Positions 17,091 through 27,891 of a DNA stretch of 64,000 bases are shown here, in pieces (the stretch's first letter is position 1; each line of letters opens with the position of its first letter). The notes under the pieces were generated by a model. The model ran no database searches and was not told the origin of the DNA. It worked only from the letters and a program-made list of their open reading frames with translations. Source of the stretch: Streptomyces dioscori (GTDB taxonomy: Bacteria > Actinomycetota > Actinomycetes > Streptomycetales > Streptomycetaceae). Location of the stretch: positions 124,001 through 188,000 of the forward strand of contig NZ_KZ679039.1 in NCBI RefSeq assembly GCF_003024195.1. The letters are read 5' to 3'. Position numbers and translations under genes: made by a program.

Positions 17091-17111
17091 GCACCCCGCG
17101 GAGCGGTACCG

Positions 17112-18059
17112 CTAGGCCGCGCGTCGCGACACGTACTCCCGGATGTCGGTCATCGGAGGGCGTTCCTCCAGGTCCACCGAGTACGTCCGTGGCTCGAAGC
17201 CGCGTTCCCCCCGCACGAACTGCGTCAACGCCGGCCGGATCATGTGCCCGCGCGCGAGCCGCAGCTGAGCCGTGCGGTAGATCGCCGCGGACATCCGCCC
17301 GAGCGCCTGCCCGTCCTGGTGCCGGTGCTTGCGCACACCCACGTCGACCTGCGCGAGGGCGTCCAGGCCGACCAGGTGCAGGGAGTCGACCAGCATGCCG
17401 AGCTCCACCCCGTAGCCCACGGGGAACGGGAGCCGTTCGAGGAGCGAGCGGCGGGCCGCGTACTCCCCGCCCAGCGGCTGCACGAAGCCGGCCAGCTGCG
17501 GCCAGTGCATGTTGAGCAGCGGCCGGGCCATGAGTTCCGTCACCCGGCCCCCCTGACCCGACGCGGAGCCCAGCGGACGGTCGTACATCGCCTTGACGAG
17601 GTCCACGCCCGGGTCGGTGAGCAGCGGGCCGACGATCCCGGAGACGAAGTCCGCCGAGAACTCCTTCAGGTCCGCGTCGACGAAGGCCACGATGTCCCCG
17701 CGGGTGACGAGCAGCGAGCGCCACAGCACCTCGCCCTTGCCGGGCACGGCCGGGATCCGGGGCAGGATCTCGTCCCGGTGCACGACACGGGCGCCCGCGG
17801 CGGCGGCGACCTCGGAGGTGCGGTCCGTCGAACCCGAGTCGATGACCACGATCTCGTCGACGAGCGGCACCCGCGCGGTCATCAGCTCACGGCGGATCAC
17901 GGCGACGATCTCGCCGACGGTCTCCTCCTCGTTGAGCGCGGGCAGTACGACACTGACCGTGGAGCCCGTGGACCGCTTCGCGGCGATCAGCTTCTTGAGC
18001 GGGCGGTCCTCGACGGACCAGGAGCGCGTGCTCAGCCAGCGCTCGACGTCTTCCAGCAC
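17112..18059 (-). CDS. gpgS: Glucosyl-3-phosphoglycerate synthase (GT81-like)
   Basis: A 315-residue GT-A glycosyltransferase. It has VSVVLPALNEEETVGEIV, VIDSGSTDRTSEVA, GKGEVLWRSLLVTRGD, the metal-binding VDADL and the acceptor-side HRHQD, all found in mycobacterial GpgS, which joins a glucosyl donor to 3-phosphoglycerate as the first step of glucosylglycerate formation. GTG at 18059 follows GGGAGA at good spacing; an ATG at 18203 would add 48 non-conserved residues. Lying beside otsA/otsB it completes a compatible-solute block. Confidence 0.82.
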   Translation of the reverse strand: MLEDVERWLSTRSWSVEDRPLKKLIAAKRSTGSTVSVVLPALNEEETVGEIVAVIRRELMTARVPLVDEIVVIDSGSTDRTSEVAAAAGARVVHRDEILPRIPAVPGKGEVLWRSLLVTRGDIVAFVDADLKEFSADFVSGIVGPLLTDPGVDLVKAMYDRPLGSASGQGGRVTELMARPLLNMHWPQLAGFVQPLGGEYAARRSLLERLPFPVGYGVELGMLVDSLHLVGLDALAQVDVGVRKHRHQDGQALGRMSAAIYRTAQLRLARGHMIRPALTQFVRGERGFEPRTYSVDLEERPPMTDIREYVSRRAA

Positions 18060-18236
18060 GTGCGGCTCTCCCTTGCGTTCATCGGGATGCGTGCGTCCCG
18101 CCGCGACGGAAACCGGTGTGACGGTCATCTCGCGGTTCGGACGGCTCTCTCCACCATCCATGCCGTCGGTTACAGTCTTGAACAACGCTGATGACCATCG
18201 CATGTCGGGGGTCGTTGCGTGGACAACTACATACCG

Positions 18237-18390
18237 CTCATCCAGAGGGGCAGAGGGATACGGCCCGTTGAAGCCCCGGCAACCCTCCAGCCGGTCTCGT
18301 CCTGATCATTGTTGATCAGTGCAGCGAGGCTCCCGGCTCGGGAAGGTGCCAAATCCGTCTCATGGCGAAGTGCGTCGTGAGGAAGATGAG
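18237..18390 (+). ncRNA. SAM-I (S-box) riboswitch
   Basis: Conserved S-box blocks occur in order: CTCATC (P1 5' strand, 18237-18242), CCAGAGGGGCAGAGGGA, CGGCCCGTTGAAGCC, CGGCAACC, a hairpin (CTGATCA..TGATCAG), GGTGCCAAATCC, and GATGAG (P1 3' strand, 18385-18390). The thrC ATG is 17 bases further on and its ribosome site is beside the P1 3' strand, so translational control by S-adenosylmethionine is likely. Confidence 0.92.
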
Positions 18391-18407
18391 GAAAGGGCCT
18401 CGCCTCC

Positions 18408-19730
18408 ATGGCTGCGCAGACAGTTGCAAGCACCACGAACTCCACCCCCGCCTCTGCCGCGGACTCCGCGAACGCCGTCGATCTCGGTCCGGCCGCCGCG
18501 CTCTCCTGCCGCGAGTGCGGCCACCGCGTACCGCTCGGTCCGGTCTTCGCCTGCGAGGAGTGTTTCGGCCCGCTGGAGATCGCGTACGACTTCTCCGGTT
18601 ACGACACCGAGGAACTCCGCAAGCAGATCGAAGCCGGTCCCGCGAACATCTGGCGGTACGCGCCGCTGCTGCCCGTCCCCGCGGACGTGGCGGACAAGCC
18701 GAACATCAACCCCGGCTGGACCAAGCTCGTCCAGGCCGACAACCTGGCGCGTGAGCTGGGCGTCGACGCCGGCAAGCTCTTCGTCAAGGACGACTCCGGC
18801 AACCCGACGCACTCCTTCAAGGACCGCGTCGTCGCCCAGGCGCTGGAGGCCGCGCGCGCCTTCGGCTTCACCACGCTCTCCTGCTCCTCCACCGGCAACC
18901 TCGCGGGCGCGGTGGGCGCCGCCGCCGCGCGGGCCGGCTTCCGTTCCTGCGTGTTCATCCCGCACGACCTGGAGCAGGGCAAGGTCGTCATGGCCGCGGT
19001 CTACGGCGGCGAGCTCGTCGGCATCGAGGGCAACTACGACGACGTGAACCGCTTCTGCTCCGAGCTGATCGGGGACCCGGCCGGCGAGGGCTGGGGCTTC
19101 GTCAACGTCAACCTGCGGCCGTACTACGCGGAGGGCTCCAAGACCCTGGCGTACGAGATCTGTGAGCAGCTCGGCTGGCGGCTGCCGGACCAGCTGGTCG
19201 TGCCGATCGCCTCCGGCTCGCAGCTGACGAAGATCGACAAGGGCCTGAAGGAGCTGATCCAGCTCGGCCTCGTCGAGGACAGGCCGTACAAGATCTTCGG
19301 TGCCCAGGCCGAGGGCTGTTCACCGGTGTCCGTCGCCTACAAGGCCGGGCACGACGTCGTACGCCCGCAGAAGCCGAACACGATCGCGAAGTCCCTCGCC
19401 ATCGGGAACCCGGCCGACGGCCCGTACGTGCTCGACATCGCCCGCCGCACGGGCGGGGCCGTGGAGGACGTGAACGACGACCAGGTCGTCGACGCGATCA
19501 AGCTGCTGGCGCGGACCGAGGGGATCTTCGCGGAGACCGCCGGCGGGGTGACGGTGGGGGTGGCGAAGAAGCTGATCGAGGCCGGTCTGCTCGATCCGAC
19601 TCTGACGACTGTCGTCCTCAATACGGGGGACGGTCTGAAGACGCTGGACGCCGTCGCCTCCGACACGGGGCTGACCGCGACCATCCGTCCGAACCTCGAC
19701 TCCTTCCATGAGGCCGGCCTCGGTTCTTGA
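18408..19730 (+). CDS. thrC: Threonine synthase
   Basis: A 440-residue PLP enzyme converting O-phosphohomoserine to threonine. An N-terminal zinc-ribbon-like region (Cys34, Cys37, Cys49, Cys52) precedes the fold-type II core. The PLP lysine is K138 in PTHSFKDR and SCSSTGNLAGAVGAA forms the phosphate-binding loop region. LVVPIASGSQLTK and VVLNTGDGLKT complete the site. The upstream SAM riboswitch suggests that threonine output is tied to methionine status at the phosphohomoserine branch point. Confidence 0.95.
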   Translation: MAAQTVASTTNSTPASAADSANAVDLGPAAALSCRECGHRVPLGPVFACEECFGPLEIAYDFSGYDTEELRKQIEAGPANIWRYAPLLPVPADVADKPNINPGWTKLVQADNLARELGVDAGKLFVKDDSGNPTHSFKDRVVAQALEAARAFGFTTLSCSSTGNLAGAVGAAAARAGFRSCVFIPHDLEQGKVVMAAVYGGELVGIEGNYDDVNRFCSELIGDPAGEGWGFVNVNLRPYYAEGSKTLAYEICEQLGWRLPDQLVVPIASGSQLTKIDKGLKELIQLGLVEDRPYKIFGAQAEGCSPVSVAYKAGHDVVRPQKPNTIAKSLAIGNPADGPYVLDIARRTGGAVEDVNDDQVVDAIKLLARTEGIFAETAGGVTVGVAKKLIEAGLLDPTLTTVVLNTGDGLKTLDAVASDTGLTATIRPNLDSFHEAGLGS

Positions 19731-19745
19731 TCGTCGTTTGTACAC

Positions 19746-19809
19746 TGCGGGCCGGTGGGGGCCGGCCGCGCCCCGCGGCGGAGCCGCACATGTCACCGCC
19801 CCGCGCCTC
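19746..19809. repeat. REP-like repeat between thrC and cysO
   Basis: Contains the gccggtgggggccgg leader, the CGGCGGAGCCGCACAT module and a degenerate ccccgcgcctcg core. The variant without GTTCC resembles the copies inside nagA and at 30770. Confidence 0.75.
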
Positions 19810-19861
19810 GAAAAGATGGGGGCGCCGTACCCCAGCCACGCCCGACCGGAGGTCCTGTTCC

Positions 19862-20137
19862 ATGAGCGTCAACGTCCGCATCCCCACCATTCTGCGTACC
19901 TACACGGGTGGTCAGGCCGAGGTGGCCGCCGAAGGTTCGACCCTCGCCGAGGTCATCGCCGATCTGGAGAAGAACCACACCGGTATCGCGGCCCGTGTCC
20001 TGGACGACCAGGGCAAGCTGCGGCGGTTCGTCAACGTGTACGTGAACGACGACGACGTCCGCTTCGAGCAGGGGCTTGAGACGGCCACGCCGGACGGCGT
20101 CGGGGTCTCGATCATCCCGGCGGTCGCCGGAGGCTGA
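19862..20137 (+). CDS. cysO: CysO-type ubiquitin-like sulfur carrier protein
   Basis: A 91-residue MoaD/ThiS-like protein ending in AVAGG, the Gly-Gly tail that becomes the thiocarboxylate. It closely resembles mycobacterial CysO (IPTILRTYTGGQ, RRFVNVYVNDDDVRF, IIPAVAGG), which supplies sulfur for O-phosphoserine-dependent cysteine synthesis by CysM, after which Mec frees cysteine. cysM and mec are not in this window. It is 131 bases after thrC on the same strand. The ATG at 19862 is preceded by a weak ribosome site. Confidence 0.88.
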   Translation: MSVNVRIPTILRTYTGGQAEVAAEGSTLAEVIADLEKNHTGIAARVLDDQGKLRRFVNVYVNDDDVRFEQGLETATPDGVGVSIIPAVAGG

Positions 20138-20184
20138 GCGCCCCGCCCGGTGCCCCGTCCGCCGCCCGCCCGGCGGTGCTGATG

Positions 20185-20199
20185 ATTACCCTTGGTAAT
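20185..20199. promoter_or_regulatory. Small palindrome ATTACC-CTT-GGTAAT
   Basis: A perfect 6-base inverted repeat with a 3-base spacer lies in the 475-base gap between cysO and the cold-shock gene. It could be a protein-binding site; the binder is unknown. Confidence 0.4.
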
Positions 20200-20220
20200 G
20201 CCGAACACGCAGAGTTCATC

Positions 20221-20259
20221 GAATTGCCCTCTCCGCGCCCGAAGCGGAGGGGGCAATTC
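20221..20259 (+). terminator. Terminator hairpin after cysO
   Basis: The arm starting GAATTGCC (20221) pairs with the arm ending GGCAATTC (20259), giving about 15 pairs around a GCCCGAA loop. No gene is convincing in 20260-20612, which is relatively AT-rich and probably holds the cold-shock promoter and a long leader. Confidence 0.75.
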
Positions 20260-20612
20260 TGTATGGTTGAGCGCGGTACAGTTGGGGAAGCTGCTTCGTT
20301 TCGCAAGGTCGGCGCATATGAGTTCGCGCCCGGGGCCCGACAAGAAGCAGCCAAAGTAACTGGTCATTTTGAGCCGTTTATGGCATTTACCGGGCCCGAC
20401 TTGCCCTGAATCTTCGTAAATCCTTCACATATTTCCGATCAGCCGTGCCCGGAATTCTCGTCGGATTGACCTGTTGCAGACGGCAGTTGGACGGATACAT
20501 TCAGCCGCGGTCGACGCGTTCCGGCGCACACCCCCAACCGTTGGGGGGTGAGGTCTGACCCGGATCCGCGAAGTGCGGGTCTGTGCAAGGGCCAGTAATA
20601 GGGGAGTTAGGC

Positions 20613-22828
<2,216 letters not shown>

Positions 22829-22902
22829 TCCGGAAACGGATCGGCGGCCCACCGCCGCGGCGGCACTGCCGCGGCACCGCTTCACCACAGCTGTACGAAC
22901 CG

Positions 22903-22935
22903 AGGGCGGCACCCCATTCCAGGGGTGCCGCCCTT
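22903..22935 (+). terminator. Terminator after groEL
   Basis: Stem GGGCGGCACCCC (22904-22915) / GGGGTGCCGCCC (22922-22933) with a 6-base loop, then TT. Confidence 0.9.
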
Positions 22936-23084
22936 GGGCGTGTCCGGGGTCACAGAGGTGGGGGGAGGGGCGCAGGAATGCCTCGGGGGCCGGGATGGTT
23001 GTCCGGGGAGTTATCCATGCGCATGCACATACCCAATGGGATGTGCGATCCCTTCCCCTCCCCCCCCCCACGAGGAGCCCCCAC

Positions 23085-24209
23085 GTGAGTGTCGCCCCCT
23101 CCGCCTCCCGCGCCGCCGAGGTCCTTTCCCGGCCCGTCGCCCTCAACGGCCTGACCGTTCCGAACCGGATCGCGATGGCGCCGATGACCCGGCAGTTCTC
23201 GCCGGGCGGAGTACCGGGGGAGGATGTGGCGTCGTACTACGCGCGCCGTGCCGCCGCCGGGGTCGGTCTGATCGTCACCGAGGGCACGTACGTGGACCAC
23301 GAGTCGGCCGGGAACAGCGACCGGGTCCCGCGCTTCCACGGCGAGGAGCAGCTCGCGGGGTGGGCGAAGGTCGCCGCGGACGTGCACGCGGCGGGCGGGA
23401 CGATCGTGCCGCAGCTCTGGCACATCGGGATGGTGCGCTCCGCCGGGGAGCCGCCGTACGCGGACGCGCCCGCGGTCGGACCGTCCGGCCTGCGCATGGA
23501 CGGCACCGCAGGCCAGGGCAAGGAGATGACCCAGGCCGACCTCGACGACGTCATCCGGGCCTTCGCCGACGCCGCTGCCGCCGCCGAGCGCATCGGCTTC
23601 GACGGGGTCGAACTGCACGGCGCGCACGGCTATCTGCTCGACCAGTTCCTGTGGGCGGGCACCAACCGCCGCACGGACGGGTATGGCGGTGACCTCGTCG
23701 CCCGTACGAAGTTCGCCGCGGAGATCGTGGCCGCGGTGCGGGCGGTCGTGTCGCCCGCCTTCCCCGTCCTCTTCCGCTACTCGCAGTGGAAGCAGGACGT
23801 CTACAAGGCGCGTCTGGCGGAGACCCCGGCGGAGCTTGAGTCCCTGCTCGCGCCCCTGGCCGCCGCCGGGGTGGACGCCTTCCACGCGTCGACGCGCCGC
23901 TACTGGCTGCCGGAGTTCGACGGCTCCGACCTGAACCTGGCCGGCTGGACGAAGAAGCTCACCGGCAAGCCCGTCATCACCGTCGGCTCGGTCGGCCTCG
24001 ACGGTGACTTCCTCAAGGGGTTCCGTGGTGAGGGTGCGCCGGTCAAGGGCATCGACGATCTGCTCGACCGGCTGGAGAACGAGGAGTTCGACATGATCGC
24101 GGTCGGCCGCGCGCTGCTCCAGGACCCGGAGTGGGCCGTGAAGGTACTGGGTGGGCGGTTCGGGGAACTGGCCGCGTTCGACGCGTCTGCGCTGCGCTCG
24201 CTCAGCTGA
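23085..24209 (+). CDS. NADH:flavin oxidoreductase / old yellow enzyme family
   Basis: A 374-residue FMN-dependent TIM-barrel oxidoreductase. It opens LNGLTVPNRIAMAPMTRQFSPGG and contains the substrate-binding PQLWHIG, the conserved GFDGVELHGAHGYLLDQFLW, and the FMN phosphate-binding stretch PVITVGSVGLD followed by MIAVGRALLQDP. These enzymes reduce activated C=C bonds of enones; the natural substrate is unknown. GTG at 23085 follows CGAGGAG. Confidence 0.92.
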   Translation: MSVAPSASRAAEVLSRPVALNGLTVPNRIAMAPMTRQFSPGGVPGEDVASYYARRAAAGVGLIVTEGTYVDHESAGNSDRVPRFHGEEQLAGWAKVAADVHAAGGTIVPQLWHIGMVRSAGEPPYADAPAVGPSGLRMDGTAGQGKEMTQADLDDVIRAFADAAAAAERIGFDGVELHGAHGYLLDQFLWAGTNRRTDGYGGDLVARTKFAAEIVAAVRAVVSPAFPVLFRYSQWKQDVYKARLAETPAELESLLAPLAAAGVDAFHASTRRYWLPEFDGSDLNLAGWTKKLTGKPVITVGSVGLDGDFLKGFRGEGAPVKGIDDLLDRLENEEFDMIAVGRALLQDPEWAVKVLGGRFGELAAFDASALRSLS

Positions 24210-24231
24210 AGTCTGCGGGTGGGGGTGCGCG

Positions 24232-24427
24232 GTCGGGTGCGGGCCGGTGGGGGTGGGGCCACGGGATTGCGCAGTTCCCCGCGCCCCTAGGGGGTTGGGG
24301 GTGCGGGTGTGGGGTCGGGTGCGGGTCGGTGGGGGCTGGCCCACAAGATTGCGCAGTTCCCCGCGCCCCTAGATGTCTAGGGGCGCGGGGAACTGCGCAA
24401 AAGGGGGCGAGGGGGCGGAGCCCCCTT
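24232..24427. repeat. REP-like repeat cluster with long hairpin
   Basis: Two leader-plus-core units are followed by an inverted core; 24351-24398 can form a near-perfect hairpin (GCGCAGTTCCCCGCGCCCCT, loop, complement). It lies between the convergent OYE and NmrA genes. Confidence 0.9.
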
Positions 24428-24475
24428 GTGTGGACGGGGATGGGTAGGGGCGGCGGGGGCGGAGTATCCGGCAGG

Positions 24476-25423
24476 TCAGGGGGTCTGGGGGAGGTGTTGG
24501 GTTGTCCACCGTTCGAAGGGGGTCAGCTCGATGTCGAGGTCGCGGGCGTACCGGGGGCGGGCCGGCTGGCCCACCACGTTCAGGCGTTCGTGCGACGCGC
24601 CCATCGGCGGCATACCCGCGGCCAGCGCCTCCTCCTCCGTCATGTCCGGCGCGGACAACCGCGTGCCCAGCGCCGCGGAGAGGATCTCGGCGATCCGCGC
24701 CATCGACAGGTAGTCGCTGGCGAGTTCCAGCTCGACGCGGTCGAACCGTTCCGGTGCGGCGACGGCCGCGGCCGCCGCCGTGCCGATGTCGGCCACCGCG
24801 GCGAGGGACAGACGGGTCGCGGGCTTGAGCACGCTCACGATGCCGCCCTCGACACCGTGCGGGAACAGGAACCGCATCGAGGGGAGGAAGTTCTCCATGA
24901 AGAAGCCCGGCTTGAGCAGCGTCCAGCGGGGGAAGCCCGCCTCGCGGAGCCGGTCCTGGATCGCCCGCTTGGCCTCCAGCGTGGCCGCCGTCGACGCCCA
25001 CCGGCCTTCGGCCCAGCCGGGGTCCTCGGTGTGCTGACCCGCACCGCTGACGGAGGTGTGCACGAACTGCGGCACCCCGGCCGCCCTGGCGCCCTCGATG
25101 AGGTTGACGCCCTGCCGTACCTCTCCGTCGAAGTCGAAGCCGTCCTGTGTGATGCCGGGCATCTGTACGGAGAAGACCGCGCGGACGCCTTCCGCGGCGC
25201 GCGTCACGGAATCGCGGTCGTGGAGATCGCCGGTGACCAGCTGCGCGCCGAGCGCCTCGACGGCCTTGGCGCGGGTCGTGGCCGGGTCGCGTACCAGGGC
25301 TCGTACGGGGATCCCCGCGGTGAGCAGGGCGCGGGCGGTGGCGCCGCCCTGTCTGCCGGTGGCGCCCGTGACCAGGACGGGTGCGGAGTCCGAGTCTGCG
25401 TCTGAGCCGGTGTTCTTGGGCAT
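24476..25423 (-). CDS. NmrA-like NAD(P)-binding protein
   Basis: A 315-residue atypical short-chain dehydrogenase. The Rossmann motif GATGRQGGATARAL lies near residues 20-33, followed by VRALVRDPATTRAKA, GVRAVFSVQMPG and a C-terminal NmrA helical part. Such proteins bind NADP and often act as redox sensors or nucleoside-diphosphate-sugar epimerase relatives. It is divergent from a TetR regulator and both promoters contain the same GC-rich palindrome, so it is almost certainly that repressor's target. Confidence 0.88.
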   Translation of the reverse strand: MPKNTGSDADSDSAPVLVTGATGRQGGATARALLTAGIPVRALVRDPATTRAKAVEALGAQLVTGDLHDRDSVTRAAEGVRAVFSVQMPGITQDGFDFDGEVRQGVNLIEGARAAGVPQFVHTSVSGAGQHTEDPGWAEGRWASTAATLEAKRAIQDRLREAGFPRWTLLKPGFFMENFLPSMRFLFPHGVEGGIVSVLKPATRLSLAAVADIGTAAAAAVAAPERFDRVELELASDYLSMARIAEILSAALGTRLSAPDMTEEEALAAGMPPMGASHERLNVVGQPARPRYARDLDIELTPFERWTTQHLPQTP

Positions 25424-25454
25424 GCGGGTGCTCCTTCGAGGCGCTGGCGCATCA

Positions 25455-25475
25455 AAACGGCGGGCCCCGCCGTTT
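25455..25475. promoter_or_regulatory. Palindromic operator 1 (TetR/NmrA)
   Basis: Perfect 10-base inverted repeat around a single C: AAACGGCGGG-C-CCCGCCGTTT. Located 32 bases upstream of the nmrA-like start. Confidence 0.75.
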
Positions 25476-25493
25476 CCTCTTCGTCTAAGATAT

Positions 25494-25510
25494 GGCGGGG
25501 CCCGCCGTTT
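25494..25510. promoter_or_regulatory. Palindromic operator 2 (TetR/NmrA)
   Basis: GGCGGG-G-CCCGCC with the right arm continuing GTTT as in operator 1. It lies 24 bases before the tetR start. Confidence 0.7.
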
Positions 25511-25533
25511 GACAAAGCACGAGGTGAGATCCG

Positions 25534-26100
25534 ATGCCCGACCATCAGCGCGCCGACGCGAGGCGCAACTACGCGCGCATCCTCGCGGTGGCCGAGGAGG
25601 AGGTCGCCGCGCGCGGGGCGGACGCGTCCCTGGAGCAGATCGCGCGCACCGCCGGGGTCGGGTCCGCCACGGTGCGGCGGCACTTCCCGACACGCCGCGC
25701 GCTGCTGGAGGCGGTGTCGCGGACGCGGATCGAGGCGCTGTGCGTGCGCGCCGAGGAGCTGACGGGCCGGGGCGACAGCAGGGATGCCCTGCTGGAGTGG
25801 ATGGGCGACGTCGTCGCCTACTGCGTCTCCGCGCGTGGGCTGGCCGCCGCGCTGACGTACGACGGGTCCCCGGCCGACCCGGTGCACGAGAACTCGTGCT
25901 CGCGTTCGCTGGAGGAGGCGGGGGCTCCGCTGCTCCGGCGCGCCGTGCGGGACGGTGCGGTGGCGGCGGGCGTCACGGTCGCCGACCTGATCACGCTCGC
26001 GGTCGGCATCGTGCTGGCCACGGAACACCACCGGGATCCGGCGGTGGAGGCGGATCGGTTGTTCCGGCTGGCTGTGGTGGGGCTGAGTCCGCTGAGGTAG
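25534..26100 (+). CDS. TetR/AcrR-family transcriptional regulator
   Basis: A 188-residue regulator. The N-terminal DNA-binding domain (about 8-55) reads ARRNYARILAVAEEEVAARG, SLEQIARTAGVGSATVRRHF. The C-terminal ligand domain is all-helical. It is divergent from the NmrA-like gene with two matching palindromes between them, which suggests autoregulation and control of the neighbour. Confidence 0.93.
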   Translation: MPDHQRADARRNYARILAVAEEEVAARGADASLEQIARTAGVGSATVRRHFPTRRALLEAVSRTRIEALCVRAEELTGRGDSRDALLEWMGDVVAYCVSARGLAAALTYDGSPADPVHENSCSRSLEEAGAPLLRRAVRDGAVAAGVTVADLITLAVGIVLATEHHRDPAVEADRLFRLAVVGLSPLR

Positions 26101-26125
26101 GGCGCCAGGGCCTGCGGATTTGCGT

Positions 26126-26145
26126 CAAAATTGTTGACAATTTTG
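26126..26145. promoter_or_regulatory. AT-rich palindrome before esterase gene
   Basis: Perfect inverted repeat CAAAATTGT-TG-ACAATTTTG in an otherwise GC-rich region. It lies 156 bases upstream of the tannase-like gene and contains a TTGACA that could serve as a -35 box. This is the typical size of a GntR-type or similar operator. Confidence 0.65.
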
Positions 26146-26301
26146 TGGGCGAATCGTTCGGTATGGCGGTGGAGCAGGCAGGACGTGGGTGTTCGGGGTG
26201 GTGGCCGATTCCCTTTGGTGTCGTCGGAGAGGCAGGGGAAGTCCTCAGGAACGGCTGGTGCACTGGGTGCTTCGAGCCGTGCTTGAGGACAGGAGACGGA
26301 C

Positions 26302-27891
26302 GTGAAGCGCAGAGCAGTGGTCATGGGGGCAACCGCGGCGACGGTGGGGACGGCGGTGGGGTTCGGTTCCGGGGCGCGGGCCGCCTCCCCGCAGGACCGG
26401 CGGCCCGGAGGCGGGGCCGGGGCGGAGGCTTCGGCGGATCTCGTCTTCGATCCGGACGCCTACGCCGAGTCGACCCTCACCATCGAGGACACCGGCGGCG
26501 TCGCCCACGAGGTCGTGTACCGGTTCCACAAGGTCGCCTCCTATGTGGCCGCGCCGGTGGACGCGACCTACCAGTCCCTGAACGTCAGCGTGCCGGTGCG
26601 GATCGACGGCACGGCCGTGGACGCCACGGGCGCGCCGATCCTCCTCGCCAACGCCATCGGCGGGTACATGCCGTCGTCCGTGGCGAACAACACCGGCATC
26701 GTCGCGACCGGGATGGGTGGCGCAACCAGCCGCCAGGCGCTCGCGCTCGCCGCCGGGTACGTCGTCGTGGAGCCCGGCGCCCGCGGCCGTACGCTCGTCG
26801 ACGCCTCCGGGGTCCACTACGGCACGGCGCCGGCCGCGATCGTCGACCTCAAGGCCGCCGTGCGGTACCTGAAGTTCAACAGGGGCCGCGTCCCCGGCGA
26901 CGTACGGCGGATCGTCTCGTCCGGGGTCAGCGCGGGCGGGGCGCTGTCCGCGCTGCTCGGCGCGTCCGGTGACAGTCCGCTCTACGACCCGTACCTGAAG
27001 GCGATCGGCGCGGCCGACACGAGCGACGCGATCTTCGCCGCCGGTGCCTGGTGCCCGATCATCGACCTCGAACACGCCGACATGGCGTACGAGTGGTGCT
27101 GGGGCGCCAATCCGCTGAGCGGCGGCGCGCAGGTCGATCCGACCGTCTCCGGGGAGCTGAAGGCCGCGTACGCCGGGCATCTGGCCTCGCTCGGGCTGCG
27201 GGCGAAGGGCTTCGGCGCCCTCACCGCGCGCAACCTGGACGCGTACCTGCTGAGGACGCATCTGGAGCCGTCCGCCACGCGGTACCTCGCGGCGCTGCCG
27301 GACGCGGACCGGGTCGCGTATCTCGCCGCGAACCCCTTCATCACCTGGACCGGAGGCACGTCCGGCGGTGCGTCCGGTGGTGCGTCCGGTGGTGGATCCG
27401 GCAGCGGCTCAGGTGGGCGGGCCGCCTTCTCCTGGGACGGTTTCCTCACACACGTGGGGGCCCGGAAGAAGAACGCGCCGTCGTTCGACGGCTTCACCCT
27501 GGGCACCCCCGAGAACAACCTGTTCGGCACGGGGACCACCAAGGCCCGGCACTTCACGCTCTACAGCCTGCGGCACGAGAGCGGCGGCAGCGCGCGCCTG
27601 GACGCCGACATCCCCGCGAAGCTCGACCTGATGAACCCGATGCACCACCTCGTCGAGAACCTCAACCGCGACCGGGCGAAGCACTGGTGGATACGCCTCG
27701 GCACCAAGGACACCGACACGTCGCTGTCGGTCGCCGGCAACCTTTCGGCCCGTCTCACGAGCCTGGGTGACGACGTCGACACCGCGTACTACTGGGACGC
27801 CGGGCATGGGGCCGACCAGGATCCGGGCGCCTTCGTCGAGTGGATCGGGGAGGTCACGGGCTACCGGCACCAGGGCCGGTCCCAGGGCTAG
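26302..27891 (+). CDS. Secreted tannase/feruloyl-esterase-like alpha/beta hydrolase
   Basis: A 529-residue protein with a twin-arginine-like signal (MKRRAVVMGATAATVG ... ARAA). The serine hydrolase nucleophile is Ser210 in GVSAGG. PSSVANNTGIVATGMG and RFHKVASYV resemble bacterial subtype B tannases and related esterases. The likely acid/base residues lie in DTDTSLSVAGN and WDAGHGADQD near the C-terminus. A Gly/Ser-rich linker (about 353-372) interrupts the lid region. It would cleave aromatic esters outside the cell. Confidence 0.78.
   Translation: MKRRAVVMGATAATVGTAVGFGSGARAASPQDRRPGGGAGAEASADLVFDPDAYAESTLTIEDTGGVAHEVVYRFHKVASYVAAPVDATYQSLNVSVPVRIDGTAVDATGAPILLANAIGGYMPSSVANNTGIVATGMGGATSRQALALAAGYVVVEPGARGRTLVDASGVHYGTAPAAIVDLKAAVRYLKFNRGRVPGDVRRIVSSGVSAGGALSALLGASGDSPLYDPYLKAIGAADTSDAIFAAGAWCPIIDLEHADMAYEWCWGANPLSGGAQVDPTVSGELKAAYAGHLASLGLRAKGFGALTARNLDAYLLRTHLEPSATRYLAALPDADRVAYLAANPFITWTGGTSGGASGGASGGGSGSGSGGRAAFSWDGFLTHVGARKKNAPSFDGFTLGTPENNLFGTGTTKARHFTLYSLRHESGGSARLDADIPAKLDLMNPMHHLVENLNRDRAKHWWIRLGTKDTDTSLSVAGNLSARLTSLGDDVDTAYYWDAGHGADQDPGAFVEWIGEVTGYRHQGRSQG

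Noticed and set aside
20176-20409. 77-residue plus-strand frame between cysO and the cold-shock gene
   Set aside because: It runs through the cysO terminator hairpin and has no ribosome site or family-like pattern; the region is better read as promoter and leader.
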